Shown: piece by piece, positions 32,835-42,148 of the stretch | How the letters are laid out: each line of letters opens with the position of its first letter | Numbering within the stretch: position 1 is the first letter of the stretch | Assembly: GCA_963785415.1 (NCBI GenBank) | Contig: CAWAVB010000001.1 | Coordinates: forward strand, 1,116,001-1,180,000 | DNA: 64,000 nucleotides | Direction of reading: 5' to 3' | Source of the DNA: Bog-793 sp963785415 | GTDB lineage: Bacteria; Actinomycetota; Acidimicrobiia; Acidimicrobiales; Bog-793 | Made by a program: the position numbers and the translations under genes | The notes under the pieces: generated by a model | What the model saw: the letters and a program-made list of their open reading frames with translations, nothing else | What the model was told of the DNA's origin: nothing | Database searches by the model: none

Positions 32835-35800
32835 TCAGGTCGTCGGCGCGGCGACATGGATGACCGCGGGCGCGCCCCGACCGTGCGCCTTGTTCCACGC
32901 TGTCACCACGATCCGGTAGGTGTTCGCGGCCACGAGTCCGGCGAGACGCGCCGCGCGCGCCCGAGGGCCGAACCGCCAGGTGCGCGTCGCCGCGCCGGGG
33001 GTCGATACGACGACGGTATAGGACGTGATCCGCGACCCGCCGGTGCTCTCCGGGGGCTGCCAGTGCAGAACCACCGTGGTCCCGACGCGCACGACGCCGA
33101 CGGATCGCGGCGGGCTCGGTCCGCTCTGGACGTAACCGAACGATACGTTGCTGATCGAAACTCCGCGAGCGCCCGTCACCACCGTCCCGACCAGGACACG
33201 AGCCACCGCGCGACCGGGCGGTGTGCGGACGAGCGCGACGTACGGGTCATTCCTCGGATATCCCCGTGCCGAGGTGACCGGCCCGGAAACGGCCGAGCCG
33301 AACAACGCCGCCGAGGCCCCGCGGACGCCCCGGCCGAAGAGCGTCACCATCGTCCCGCCTGAGGCGGGACCGGTCACCGGCGAGATCGCCACGAGAGACC
33401 GCGCCGTCGACGGGACGAAGACGAACGTGTCGAGAGCGCTCCGGGCGAGGGCGCACACCGTCGCCGTGCACGGCAGGACGTCAACCGGTCCCGCGACGTC
33501 GGCAGGGGTGCGGACGGTCAACCCGCCACCCCTTTCGTGTACCAGCGCGTCGCCGGACGCGACCGCGAGCGTCGGGGGCGACAGCGTGCCGACGAACGCG
33601 ACGGACCGGACGCCCGCGAGCCCGGAGCCGCTGATCGTGACCTCGGTCCCGCCTGCTGTCGGTCCGCCGAGGGACGAGAGATGCGTCACCGAGGGTGGTG
33701 CGGTCCAAGGCGACGCGGCGACGTTGCTCAGACCCCCGGCGGTCGCGACGCTCACACCGCCCTTGAACGGCGTCGGCGAGGAGTTCGTCGCGTTCTCTGC
33801 GGTCGGCGTGAGGACGATCGACGTCGGGGAGAGGTAGTCGAGCTTCGTTTGCTCGCTCTCTACCGACGAGGCGGGCCCGAGGTTCACCCAGTCGAACGAG
33901 AGGACGGAGAAGCCAGAGCCAAACACGCGCACGGGGGACACGGGCGACCGACCGGCCACGACGAGCGTCACCTTCGGGGTCGGGACGTAGTCGTACTCCG
34001 ACGCCGCCGGTGCCTCCTCGTAACCCGATCTCGGCTCGATCACCCCTTGGGCGTTGAATACGACGGCTCCGGCCTGCGACGGCAGGATGGGTTCGGTCGC
34101 GCTCTTGCCCGCTGCCGTCGCGACGACGACCTGAACCTGGCAGACGGTCGACGGCGCGAATCCGTTTCCGGATGCACAAGCGGTCGACCGGGACATCGCC
34201 GGCACACGGGCCCGGATCTCGTAATCGTGGAGGACCCTGACCCGAGGCGACGCGACCCCGCCGAAGCTGACCGACGGGGTGCCGCCCGCGGCGAAACCGC
34301 TTCCCCAGATCGTCACGGTTCGACCGCCCTTGACGTTGCCCGCGGGTGGTCCGATCGCCGAGACGCTCGGCGTCGCGATGCTCGAGGCGTTCTCGGCGAC
34401 ATAGTCGTAGAGCGCCTCGATCGTCGCTCCACTCGTCGCCTCGCCCGCGGCGTCGGTGACGGTGACCGAGATCTCGACCGCTCCCGCCGCGCTCGCCGGC
34501 GCGGTGTCCGGAGCGGTCGCCGCGGGCGGCGCGATCACGGTGAGAGCGGTGTCGGAGACGGCGTCAACCGTCGCCTCCGACGTGCCGAACTCGACGTCAA
34601 CGGTGGTGCCCGGTGTCGAAAAGCCCGTGCCGGCCACGGTGACGGCGTTGCCACCCGACGTCGGACCGTAAGCAGGAGTGACGCCAGTCACGACCGGGGT
34701 CGGGATGGACCCGGCGCTCGCCGTAGCAACAGCGCAGAGCGCGCTCGCCAGCCCTCCCGTCCCCGTCGGGTCGGTGACGATCGGGGAACCGAGCCCGGAG
34801 GCGAGATCGAATCCGGGGCCGGCCGCATAGCCGAATCCCAGATTGAACACGTCGTTATCCCCGATCGTGATGTCGTCGAACGACGAGTAGTTCGAAACCG
34901 CGACCGCGTAGAGCTCGGGAGCAACGAAGCCGAGGTCATGCCCTCCCGCTGTCACACGGAGCGTGCTGCAGGCACTGCTCGACGCGATGTCGGCGACGAT
35001 CGCGGCCCACGTCGGAGCGGCGATCGACGTTCCACCGATCGTCGACCAACCGGAGTTCCCCACCGGGGCGGTTGACGACGAACCCGATGCGGATTTGAAG
35101 CTGTCGCTATAGAAGGTGAGCCCGTGGTTTTCATCCGCGGCCGAACTCACGTCGGGAACCATGCGCCTCGTCGCGCCCGTCGTGCCCTCGACGCCGGACT
35201 GCGCCTGCCACACGGGGCTCGCCCAGGAATTCGACAACCCGCCACCCGTCCCGCCTCCTGACGGCCCGTCGTTCCATACCTGCTCTTCCATCGGGTAGAG
35301 CGGAGGGGCGTCGGAGCGGAGCGAGGTGCCTCCGACCCCGACGACGTACGGCTGCGATGCGGGATCGTCGACCGACAGGTAGGGCCGCTCGGGTTTCGCC
35401 GACGAGAACTGCGTCCCCGCGCAGTCATCCGACCCCGTGTCGCCGGAAGACGCAAACACGGTCTGCCCCTGCGCGGCCGCCTCTTCAAAGATGTAGTTCT
35501 CGATCTGCTGGGTACCGGGCGCGGAAACCTGGAGCGACGTTTCGCAGGCGCCCCAGCTCGTTGACACGATGTTCACCTGGTCGGCGCTCACCATCGCGTT
35601 GTAGCCGTCGATGGGACCGAACGACGTGTTCGGGGCCTCGTAGACATCGAGGCGCGCCCCCGGCGCGAGCGCAGCCAGCATCTCGAGGTCGAGCGCGGAC
35701 TCACCGGTTCCCGTACCGTGCAGATCGAACCCATCGACCCGGATCGTATGGATGACGGTCGTGTGGCCGGGCCCGAAGAAGCAGTCGTCGAAGGCGTCGA

Positions 35801-36644
35801 TGTCGCTGCGGAGGAACGGCTCGAGCTCGAGCACGCCGATCGTCTGGCCGTCGCCGAGACCGCCCTCGCCGTAGAGACCGGTGAGACCGTAGGCCCGCGC
35901 CAGTTGGTCCTCGGTCCATCCGCCGCTGGCACTCGCCGTGTCCGCCGCCGCTGCACACGCCCCGGGCGTGTCGCGCTCGCCGGGGGGCGCGGCCGACGCG
36001 TCCGCGCCCGATTTGGCCCCCGCGCTCTCGGGCGCGCGCTCCACTGACGAATGCGACACGACAAGGTTGTCGAGACCGAGCACGGACGAGACGGAGTGCG
36101 AAATACGGCGGGACAGCCGGGGCGCCGAGACCGGCGCCCACCCCGTCTCCCCTCCGGAAAGGCGGTAGGCGACGAGACGCGTGTGGAAGGCCGCGTCGAT
36201 TGCACGGACGGTTCCGCTGACCGGAAGGATGAGACCGTTCCCAGACACCGCCCCGACGCGCAGATGCGACCGCCGCAGCGCGCGTACGACCGCCGCAGTA
36301 CTCGTCACCGTGGGACCGAACTCGGCCGCGAACTTCCCCGGGGTCAGGTAGTGGTGGTAGAGGGGCGAGTGCGGCATCGAGACCGCCTTGGCGAACGTGG
36401 CGAGCGCGCCCGGGTCTCGAGGTCGCAGCGCGACTCCGAGCGAGATGACCCGAGTCGCCGCGAGCGACCCGACGGGACGCGCCCCGGACGGTCGGGTCGG
36501 CACACCGCCGACCGCGACGAGTGCTTCGACCGAGGACCCCCCACGATGCGCCGCGGATGACGCGATGGAAGGCGGCGCGGCAAGCACACCCGCAGCCGCG
36601 ACCACGACGAGGCAGCCGAACGCCCCGATCGACGAACGCATCAT
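32835..36644 (-). CDS. S53 (sedolisin/kumamolisin) protease with IPT/TIG and fibronectin III domains
   Basis: A secreted protein of 1269 residues. In order: signal peptide (FGCLVVVAAAGVLAAPPSIA), S53 activation prodomain (SPLYHHYLTPGKFAAEFGPT), and catalytic domain. The catalytic Glu/Asp pair is in TGESALDLEMLAALAPG, the oxyanion Asp in SSGDTGSDDC, the nucleophile in GGTSIAAPTWAAI, and a Ca site near DDITIGDNDVFNLGFGYAAGPGFDLASGLG. At least four IPT/TIG repeats follow (VTGVTPAYGPTSGGNAVTV, ISPVTGPASGGTMVTLFGRG and others), then a C-terminal Fn3 domain (PPRSVGVVRVGTTVVLHW). S53 enzymes work at acid pH, hinting at an acidic habitat. Start at ATG 36644. Confidence 0.92.
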   Translation of the reverse strand: MMRSSIGAFGCLVVVAAAGVLAAPPSIASSAAHRGGSSVEALVAVGGVPTRPSGARPVGSLAATRVISLGVALRPRDPGALATFAKAVSMPHSPLYHHYLTPGKFAAEFGPTVTSTAAVVRALRRSHLRVGAVSGNGLILPVSGTVRAIDAAFHTRLVAYRLSGGETGWAPVSAPRLSRRISHSVSSVLGLDNLVVSHSSVERAPESAGAKSGADASAAPPGERDTPGACAAAADTASASGGWTEDQLARAYGLTGLYGEGGLGDGQTIGVLELEPFLRSDIDAFDDCFFGPGHTTVIHTIRVDGFDLHGTGTGESALDLEMLAALAPGARLDVYEAPNTSFGPIDGYNAMVSADQVNIVSTSWGACETSLQVSAPGTQQIENYIFEEAAAQGQTVFASSGDTGSDDCAGTQFSSAKPERPYLSVDDPASQPYVVGVGGTSLRSDAPPLYPMEEQVWNDGPSGGGTGGGLSNSWASPVWQAQSGVEGTTGATRRMVPDVSSAADENHGLTFYSDSFKSASGSSSTAPVGNSGWSTIGGTSIAAPTWAAIVADIASSSACSTLRVTAGGHDLGFVAPELYAVAVSNYSSFDDITIGDNDVFNLGFGYAAGPGFDLASGLGSPIVTDPTGTGGLASALCAVATASAGSIPTPVVTGVTPAYGPTSGGNAVTVAGTGFSTPGTTVDVEFGTSEATVDAVSDTALTVIAPPAATAPDTAPASAAGAVEISVTVTDAAGEATSGATIEALYDYVAENASSIATPSVSAIGPPAGNVKGGRTVTIWGSGFAAGGTPSVSFGGVASPRVRVLHDYEIRARVPAMSRSTACASGNGFAPSTVCQVQVVVATAAGKSATEPILPSQAGAVVFNAQGVIEPRSGYEEAPAASEYDYVPTPKVTLVVAGRSPVSPVRVFGSGFSVLSFDWVNLGPASSVESEQTKLDYLSPTSIVLTPTAENATNSSPTPFKGGVSVATAGGLSNVAASPWTAPPSVTHLSSLGGPTAGGTEVTISGSGLAGVRSVAFVGTLSPPTLAVASGDALVHERGGGLTVRTPADVAGPVDVLPCTATVCALARSALDTFVFVPSTARSLVAISPVTGPASGGTMVTLFGRGVRGASAALFGSAVSGPVTSARGYPRNDPYVALVRTPPGRAVARVLVGTVVTGARGVSISNVSFGYVQSGPSPPRSVGVVRVGTTVVLHWQPPESTGGSRITSYTVVVSTPGAATRTWRFGPRARAARLAGLVAANTYRIVVTAWNKAHGRGAPAVIHVAAPTT

Positions 36645-36882
36645 CGGGTGGGTGCGGACGTCAAGGCGCCGTACCGGTGGATGCGTGCTGGCGCGGGACG
36701 CCTCCTCCGATCTCGACAACGGTTCTCCTCGCATCCCTCGTGGATGCCGCGGTCTGCCTGCGGATTCCGACGATACCCGCTCGAACCCCGGACGAGGCCC
36801 TGCTACCGGATGCGCGGGTCCATCTTGACTACCCTTGGTCCCGATCCCGTGATCGACGCGCTGGCGCGAGCGGGACACTTCG

Positions 36883-36971
36883 GGAGAGGTGCGAGAGCGG
36901 CCGAATCGGACTCACTGCTAATGAGTTGACCTGGGAAACTGGGTCCGAGGGTTCAAATCCCTCCCTCTCCG
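36883..36971 (+). tRNA. tRNA-Ser (anticodon GCT)
   Basis: An 89-nt tRNA with the long variable arm of serine isoacceptors. Acceptor stem GGAGAGG/CCTCTCC, anticodon stem ACTCA/TGAGT with loop CTGCTAA (anticodon GCT), T-arm GAGGG-TTCAAAT-CCCTC. It reads AGC/AGT codons. CCA is not encoded. Confidence 0.95.
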
Positions 36972-37019
36972 CAATTCGTCAAAGGCGAGACGGCCGCGAG
37001 CCCCGCCTGGCGCGGGCCG

Positions 37020-37718
37020 TCATTCCTTCGTTCCCGTCACCCAGCACTGCATCGGGCTCCAGCGGGGATGGTCCCGCCAGGGGCGGACCGCGGCCGTGAC
37101 CCGTTGCGCCCGAAGGCGCTCGACGACGACGCTGGCCGCGACCCGTGATCCTCGCCATGACCGGCTCAACGTCCGCCGGCCACGGGCGACGTGCACGAGA
37201 TGCCCCGCGTAACTCAGCACGGCGTCACGAAGAGCGGACGAACGGATTTGCACGGCGAGCTTCCCGCCGCTTCGCAGGACTCGGGCGCACTCGTCGAAAT
37301 AGCGCAGTTGCGCGTCCCGGGTCGGGACGTGCTGGAACGTGATGTAGGAGAACACCGCGTCGACCGCACCATCTCCGAGGCTGTTTAACGACCCGTCCCC
37401 ATCCACGAGTACGCAAGTGACGTTGGGATAAGATGCGAGATTCTCCTGACAACGACGGAGCATCTCTTCGCTCACGTCGACAGCGATGACGTTTCCGAAC
37501 AGCTCGGCGAGTCGTCGCGTCATGCGTCCGACGCCGCACCCGATCTCCAAGACGGTCGCGGCCGGTCCGGGCTCGACGCCGCAGAACTCGAGAAAGGCAT
37601 CGGCCTCGACCGCGCCTTGGACGAAGAACTCCTCGGACTCCCGCTCGTGGCCGGTCGCCACGTACCAGGCGGCGTGGTGTCTGGCCGCGTCGTCCCAGAA
37701 CTCGCGCGATCCGCTCAC
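37020..37718 (-). CDS. Class I SAM-dependent methyltransferase
   Basis: About 232 residues from GTG 37718. SAM site VLEIGCGVGRMTRRLAELF, acidic strand VIAVDVSEEM, motif II region DAVFSYITFQHVP and post-motif FDECARVLRSGGKLAVQ, a Methyltransf_11-type fold. The N-terminus (SREFWDDAARHHAAWYVATG) is common to small-molecule methyltransferases of unknown substrate. It follows the membrane protein gene 37789-38961 by about 70 bp in the same direction. Confidence 0.85.
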   Translation of the reverse strand: MSGSREFWDDAARHHAAWYVATGHERESEEFFVQGAVEADAFLEFCGVEPGPAATVLEIGCGVGRMTRRLAELFGNVIAVDVSEEMLRRCQENLASYPNVTCVLVDGDGSLNSLGDGAVDAVFSYITFQHVPTRDAQLRYFDECARVLRSGGKLAVQIRSSALRDAVLSYAGHLVHVARGRRTLSRSWRGSRVAASVVVERLRAQRVTAAVRPWRDHPRWSPMQCWVTGTKE

Positions 37719-37788
37719 GCCCGTGAGCTGATGGCGCGATGCCCGGAGAGCCGCGACAAGGCGTGGGGCGAGATCAGCCTCGCCGCCA

Positions 37789-38961
37789 TTACGTCTCCCC
37801 CGGTTCGTCGGAACCGTCCTCCGGCGGCGCGCTCGAGCTTCCCGACGACTCGTCGTCCCGCGTACCCGGCTGCTGTCCTGGAGGTGGCGGCTTCGGCGAG
37901 ACGGCCGGCCAACCTTGCGGCCTTTCCGGGTGGGGCGTACCGGAGGGCGCCTCGCGCGGAGCCTCGACCGGCCACCAGGAACCCCCCGGCGGTGGTGGAG
38001 GGGGAGCCACCGGCCGCTGCCACGGCGGCGGGCCGGGGTTCTGACCAGGACCCCACCAGCCACCGGGTCTCGCACCGTCGACGAATCCGCCGTCCGAGAC
38101 GGAATCAGATTCCGAGGCGACGATCGCTGGCGAGAAACCTTCCTTGCGGAGTCGGAGATCGAGATACGTGACCGAGACGAACGAGACGATGATCGGGGCA
38201 AGGGCGAGCTCGACGAACGCCGAAGCGAGCTGCTCGGCAACGGCTTCGTTCGTCGAAGAGACGTGGACGACCGCGGCAACGATGACGGTCGCGACGACCG
38301 TCCAGAGCACGATGAACAACTCCACCAGCACGAATCCGCCGAACACGGACCACCATCGCCCCCGGACGAGATACGACGCACGAGTCAGCGCCTCTCGCCC
38401 GGCACGCCGTTCGAGAACGACTACCGGCATCACGACAAGCCACGAGAACCAGAGATAGACGCCCGGGATGATGAAACAAATCAGTCCGAGACCCGACAGC
38501 ACTGCGACGGTGATGCCGGCCGCGACGACGGGTCCGGTCCGGGAGAAAGCGACACGGACCGACCGGCGCCAGTCTGCCGTGCGGCCCGCGGCAAGATTTG
38601 TCGCCGCGTGCACGCCGGCCGCCTGGGCGAAGAGGCCCCCGAAGACGAACACGGCGAGACCGATCAGCTCGGCGGTCCGCGCGCCCCCCGTCGGATTCAG
38701 GCTCGCCGCGCTCTTCTCCCGCCAGTACCCGAGAGCCGTGCCACCGACGACGAACGTCGGGACGAGGACGACAGCGGTCGCACAGATGAGAATGCGGTAG
38801 TTCGCCAGACCGAGATTGATCGCGCTCGCCGCGAGTTCCACGCGTCTTTCGGCCGCGAACCCCTGTCGGCGTCGGCGGAACCGACCACGATCCGGGACCG
38901 TACCAGGTCCAGGGCCTGGGTCCTCCTTACGCGGCACGACAGTGCGGGTAACATCCAGCAT
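37789..38961 (-). CDS. Polytopic membrane protein with Pro-rich C-terminal tail
   Basis: A 390-residue protein with about six TM segments arranged like the membrane domain of glycerophosphodiester phosphodiesterases (GPDPase_memb / DUF975-like): LIGLAVFVFGGLFAQAAGVHAATNLAAGR, VAVLSGLGLICFIIPGVYLWF, SYLVRGRWWSVFGGFVLVELF. The catalytic phosphodiesterase domain is absent. The last 110 residues are Pro/Gly/Trp-rich (PPPPPPGGSWWP) and probably cytoplasmic. Function unknown; such proteins are common beside envelope genes. Confidence 0.75.
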   Translation of the reverse strand: MLDVTRTVVPRKEDPGPGPGTVPDRGRFRRRRQGFAAERRVELAASAINLGLANYRILICATAVVLVPTFVVGGTALGYWREKSAASLNPTGGARTAELIGLAVFVFGGLFAQAAGVHAATNLAAGRTADWRRSVRVAFSRTGPVVAAGITVAVLSGLGLICFIIPGVYLWFSWLVVMPVVVLERRAGREALTRASYLVRGRWWSVFGGFVLVELFIVLWTVVATVIVAAVVHVSSTNEAVAEQLASAFVELALAPIIVSFVSVTYLDLRLRKEGFSPAIVASESDSVSDGGFVDGARPGGWWGPGQNPGPPPWQRPVAPPPPPPGGSWWPVEAPREAPSGTPHPERPQGWPAVSPKPPPPGQQPGTRDDESSGSSSAPPEDGSDEPGET

Positions 38962-39005
38962 TCACGAGGTGCCGCGCGCCACAGCGGGTGCATTCGCGGT
39001 GTCCT

Positions 39006-39079
39006 GCGCTCGTAGCTCAATTGGATAGAGCATCTGACTACGGATCAGAAGGTTGGGGGTTCGAGTCCCTCCGAGCGCG
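39006..39079 (+). tRNA. tRNA-Arg (anticodon ACG)
   Basis: A 74-nt cloverleaf: acceptor GCGCTCG/CGAGCGC, anticodon stem TCTGA/TCAGA with loop CTACGGA (anticodon ACG), T-arm GGGGG-TTCGAGT-CCCTC. The A34 would be edited to inosine by TadA to read CGN codons. No attachment-site duplication is visible within the window. Confidence 0.95.
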
Positions 39080-39290
39080 CTGAGCCATCCCCTCGTACGT
39101 CCGCATCGCCACCAGGGTTCGGCCCTTCCCGGGCAGAGGCCCGAGGATGGATCATCAACCCCTCGGGACCGAAGGACCGGGACAATGAGTGCACCCGACT
39201 ACGAAGGTCGCCGCGCCGGCGCAGCTGCGGTTCCTGGCGGACGACGTTCCGGTCAGCCGAGCCCCGCCGGGTGGCGCTATCTCCCCGGGT

Positions 39291-40199
39291 CTAGCGATCC
39301 GGCACGAGGAGCGACGAGAGCTCGGCAGCCTGCCACTCCCGCTCCTCCGTCTCTCCCGCCGCGCCCCTCTCGTCGCGGGCAGCGAGGCGCGCGTGGCGGG
39401 CGGCTTCGCGAGCCCCGGTCCACGACGGCTCGTCGGAGGTCACGTGTGGCCCGCCTCCAGTCATGGCTGAACCGAACGGGGTCACGTTGACGGTCGGGGA
39501 CTTGCGGACGTGCCGCGCTTCGAGTGCGGCGCTCTCCTCGTGCTCTTCTCGCGCGTCGTCGAGAGCCTCTTCCGACCGCGGCAGGGCGTGGTGGCGGAGC
39601 GCTCCGATCGCGGCCAGCACCGCATCGATCACCGGTGCAACGGTCTCGTACGCCGGATCGTCGAAGGTGTCCAGATCCTTCGCTTCGTCGTCGAGCGTCA
39701 GGTCGAAGGCGAGTTCGCCGAGCTCCCCACGCTCGCGGTGCAATCGCCAGAGTTCGGACAGTCGGGCCATGCGGCTGAGGTGCTCGGCAGACTGAGGCCC
39801 CAGGTCGTCAAGCATGTGTTGCGCGTCGGCAACGATCCTGCCGACCGTCATCCCGCCGGGGAGTTTCAGCTCGGACCCGTCACCAAGCACGTGTGAGGCA
39901 CACGCGAGGGCGAACCGGGTTGCTGATTCCGTGCCCCACGGCGCGCGCGAGGTGAGCCGTGCCGAGACGACGGCCATCGTCCCGTCGACGATCGGCGACG
40001 CGCCGCCCACCGGCTCCGCCCGATAGATGGCCTCGTCCAACACGTCGAGAAGCGCGGAGGTCGTGCGAAGAACCAATCCGTGCGGATTCTCGGTCGTCGT
40101 CAGCTGACTGGCGTTCCTCGGCAGCGCCCACGTGATGTCTCCCGAGGCCGCGTGCTCGACGCCTGCTGCGTCCATCGACACGTAGAAAAGCTCGGTCAT
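39291..40199 (-). CDS. Hypothetical cytosolic protein
   Basis: About 302 residues from ATG 40199, with GGAGGG upstream. I do not recognise a family. The sequence is mixed alpha/beta without signal peptide or TM segments; it starts MTELFYVSMDAAGVEHAASG and contains a helical, acidic central part (LDDEAKDLDTFDDPAYETVAPVID). The C-terminal 80 residues are charged and low in complexity (EEALDDAREEHEESAALEA). It precedes no obvious partner. Confidence 0.65.
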   Translation of the reverse strand: MTELFYVSMDAAGVEHAASGDITWALPRNASQLTTTENPHGLVLRTTSALLDVLDEAIYRAEPVGGASPIVDGTMAVVSARLTSRAPWGTESATRFALACASHVLGDGSELKLPGGMTVGRIVADAQHMLDDLGPQSAEHLSRMARLSELWRLHRERGELGELAFDLTLDDEAKDLDTFDDPAYETVAPVIDAVLAAIGALRHHALPRSEEALDDAREEHEESAALEARHVRKSPTVNVTPFGSAMTGGGPHVTSDEPSWTGAREAARHARLAARDERGAAGETEEREWQAAELSSLLVPDR

Positions 40200-40372
40200 C
40201 ATCCCTCCAGCGCTTCGTCCATCGAACGCACGGGCTCCCCGTCTCGAGGCCGCCAGTCCCGCGCAGGTCTCCCGAGTCTCGCGATCAGCCAGACCCGAGT
40301 CATTGTCGCATGGGTCTCGGGCTTCACCTTCGAGATGGCCACCACCGGGGCGAGCCGCCAGGGTGCCAGGGT

Positions 40373-41101
40373 TCAATCCGGTCGCAGGTGCTCGTCGAAA
40401 AACGACACGATCCGTCGCCTCGCGTCCTCGGCGGACGACGCGTGGTACCCGTAACGCGTGATCCTGCCCATAACGGAGAACAGGGCGGGAAGCCGGTCGT
40501 GCGCGCCCTCGTGGTCGTTGAGGAACCCGTGGCCCGCGTCGGGGTACTCCTTCACGTCATGGGCCACCCCGGCCGCCGCGAGCGCCCGTTCCAGGCGAGT
40601 GGCGGCGTGCCGGAGAGAGCGATCCCTGGCGCCGTAGCTGGCGACGATCGGACACGCTCCGGCGAGAATTCCCGTGTCGTAGAGGCTCTTCGGCGCCGAC
40701 CCGTAGTTGACGCTCGAAGCTGCGAAGCCCCTGCCCAGAGCCAAGGCGAGGGCGAGGCCGCCACCCATGCAGAACCCGACGACGCCGACCGTCCCTGTGC
40801 AGTCGTCGCGGCCCGCCGTCCAGCTGCGAACCGCCTCGACATCGTCGGAGGCCCAACCTGCACGACTGGTCATCGCGCGCCGCACCCCGCGCACGCCCGC
40901 CATCCTCGTCCTGCCGTGAAAGAGGTCAGGAGCGACGGTGAGGAACCCCTCAGCCGCCAGCCAATCGGCCTGATTCCTCAGGTCCTGGGTCATGCCGAAC
41001 ACGTCGTGGACAAGGACGACCCCGGGCTCGGGACGTCCGCTGGCCGGCCGGGTGACGTAGGCGGGGATCGCACCCCGGGCCGCCGGGATCGTCAGGTCCA
41101 T
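40373..41101 (-). CDS. Dienelactone hydrolase family protein
   Basis: A 242-residue alpha/beta hydrolase. The nucleophile cysteine lies in GVVGFCMGGGLALALALG, the Asp in SYGARDRS, and the His in YPDAGHGFLNDHEG. Compared with the relative at 31844-32599 it is a distinct subgroup with a longer lid region (RTRMAGVRGVRRAMTSR). Substrate unknown. ATG 41101 begins MDLTIPAARGAIPAYVTRP, the normal DLH start. It lies just downstream of the cytochrome b operon, 51 bp from its last gene. Confidence 0.88.
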   Translation of the reverse strand: MDLTIPAARGAIPAYVTRPASGRPEPGVVLVHDVFGMTQDLRNQADWLAAEGFLTVAPDLFHGRTRMAGVRGVRRAMTSRAGWASDDVEAVRSWTAGRDDCTGTVGVVGFCMGGGLALALALGRGFAASSVNYGSAPKSLYDTGILAGACPIVASYGARDRSLRHAATRLERALAAAGVAHDVKEYPDAGHGFLNDHEGAHDRLPALFSVMGRITRYGYHASSAEDARRRIVSFFDEHLRPD

Positions 41102-41152
41102 TACCGCCCCTCCTCGTCGATGGCGCGCCCAAGCGGCGGACCCGTCAGAGAA

Positions 41153-42148
41153 TCACGCGGTGGCGTCCACCCGAGGCGCGAGAGAACGGTAGTGCCGGCG
41201 CCAGATGAGGCGGTAGATCCGGATCTTGCGCGGGATGGCGCGCACCCCCGGGAGGAATGGCACGAGCGCAAGCAGGACGGTGAGCACCATCATGATCGCC
41301 CAGACGAGGGCGTCGGCGTTCGTCGAGGTCGTGAAGGGCGGGATCTGGTACCAGAAGGTGTACAGCCAGAGCCACGCCTGGCCGGGGTAGTTCCCGGTCT
41401 CGTTCATCATCCCCCACTGGGTGCCCTGGAGGTGCTGGGAGGCGGCGAGGTTCGACATGTACGTGCCGTCCGCGAGGAACAGCAGCGGCTTGGTGTAGTC
41501 CGTGCCGTAGAACTGCTTCGAGCTCACGAGCGCGCCGTCCAGGGCGCCGCTCCGGGCCATCGTCGTCAACTCGCCGATCAGCTCGGCGACTGGGCCGTAA
41601 TGACCCGGTCGGGTGACGAGCGTCCCATCGGCGAACCGGGCGTCGGTGAGCGCGGTGCCGTAGGCGTTCGTCCAGCGCTGCTGGGTCTTCACGGGGGCGG
41701 ACGTGTATTGCTTGAGCGCGGCCGTCAGCACCGGGTCCGGAGGAAGCGTCCGCAGCGGTTCGAGGACATCGTCGAGGGCGGTGTTGATCGGGTGGTGCAC
41801 CCCCATGAGGCTCTCGAGCGAGAGCGGGCCGATCTCCTGGCTCACGCCCGAGGTGTCGTTGTACGGGGGACCGTAGGTGGCGGTCGGGCTCGTGCCGGCG
41901 AGCTCGGTGAGGGCGGTCTGGGCGAAGTCGAGCGGGGTGTGCCGCGACCAGCTCTTCAGCGTCACCGGGGCGATGTCGGGGGACGACAGGACGATTGCCA
42001 GGCCGAGAACGAGGAGAAGCACGACGAGAAACGCCGCGACGAACTCCTTCACGATGTCGTAGGGCACGTAACGGCCGTGCCACTCCTCGACGTCGCGATC
42101 GGGCCGGAACCGCCTGGCCCGCTTCGGGCGCGCCAATGGCGTGCTCAT
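41153..42148 (-). CDS. Two-TM protein of a cytochrome b operon, unknown family
   Basis: A 331-residue protein with one N-terminal TM (FLVVLLLVLGLAIVLSSPDI), a large exposed domain of about 220 residues, and one C-terminal TM (LVWAIMMVLTVLLALVPFLPG) followed by a basic tail (RAIPRKIRIYRLIWRRHY). The start ATGA overlaps the cytochrome b stop, so the two are translationally coupled and almost surely partners. No CxxCH haem motif, Rieske cluster or quinol-pocket motif is seen. The N-terminal segment resembles how subunit IV-type chains start, but it is not a recognised cyt b C-terminal domain. A new redox-complex subunit is possible. Confidence 0.75.
   Translation of the reverse strand: MSTPLARPKRARRFRPDRDVEEWHGRYVPYDIVKEFVAAFLVVLLLVLGLAIVLSSPDIAPVTLKSWSRHTPLDFAQTALTELAGTSPTATYGPPYNDTSGVSQEIGPLSLESLMGVHHPINTALDDVLEPLRTLPPDPVLTAALKQYTSAPVKTQQRWTNAYGTALTDARFADGTLVTRPGHYGPVAELIGELTTMARSGALDGALVSSKQFYGTDYTKPLLFLADGTYMSNLAASQHLQGTQWGMMNETGNYPGQAWLWLYTFWYQIPPFTTSTNADALVWAIMMVLTVLLALVPFLPGVRAIPRKIRIYRLIWRRHYRSLAPRVDATA

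Noticed and set aside
39053..39490. Plus-strand frame after tRNA-Arg(ACG)
   Set aside because: It mostly overlaps the 3' end of a better-supported minus-strand gene and has low-complexity Arg/Pro sequence.
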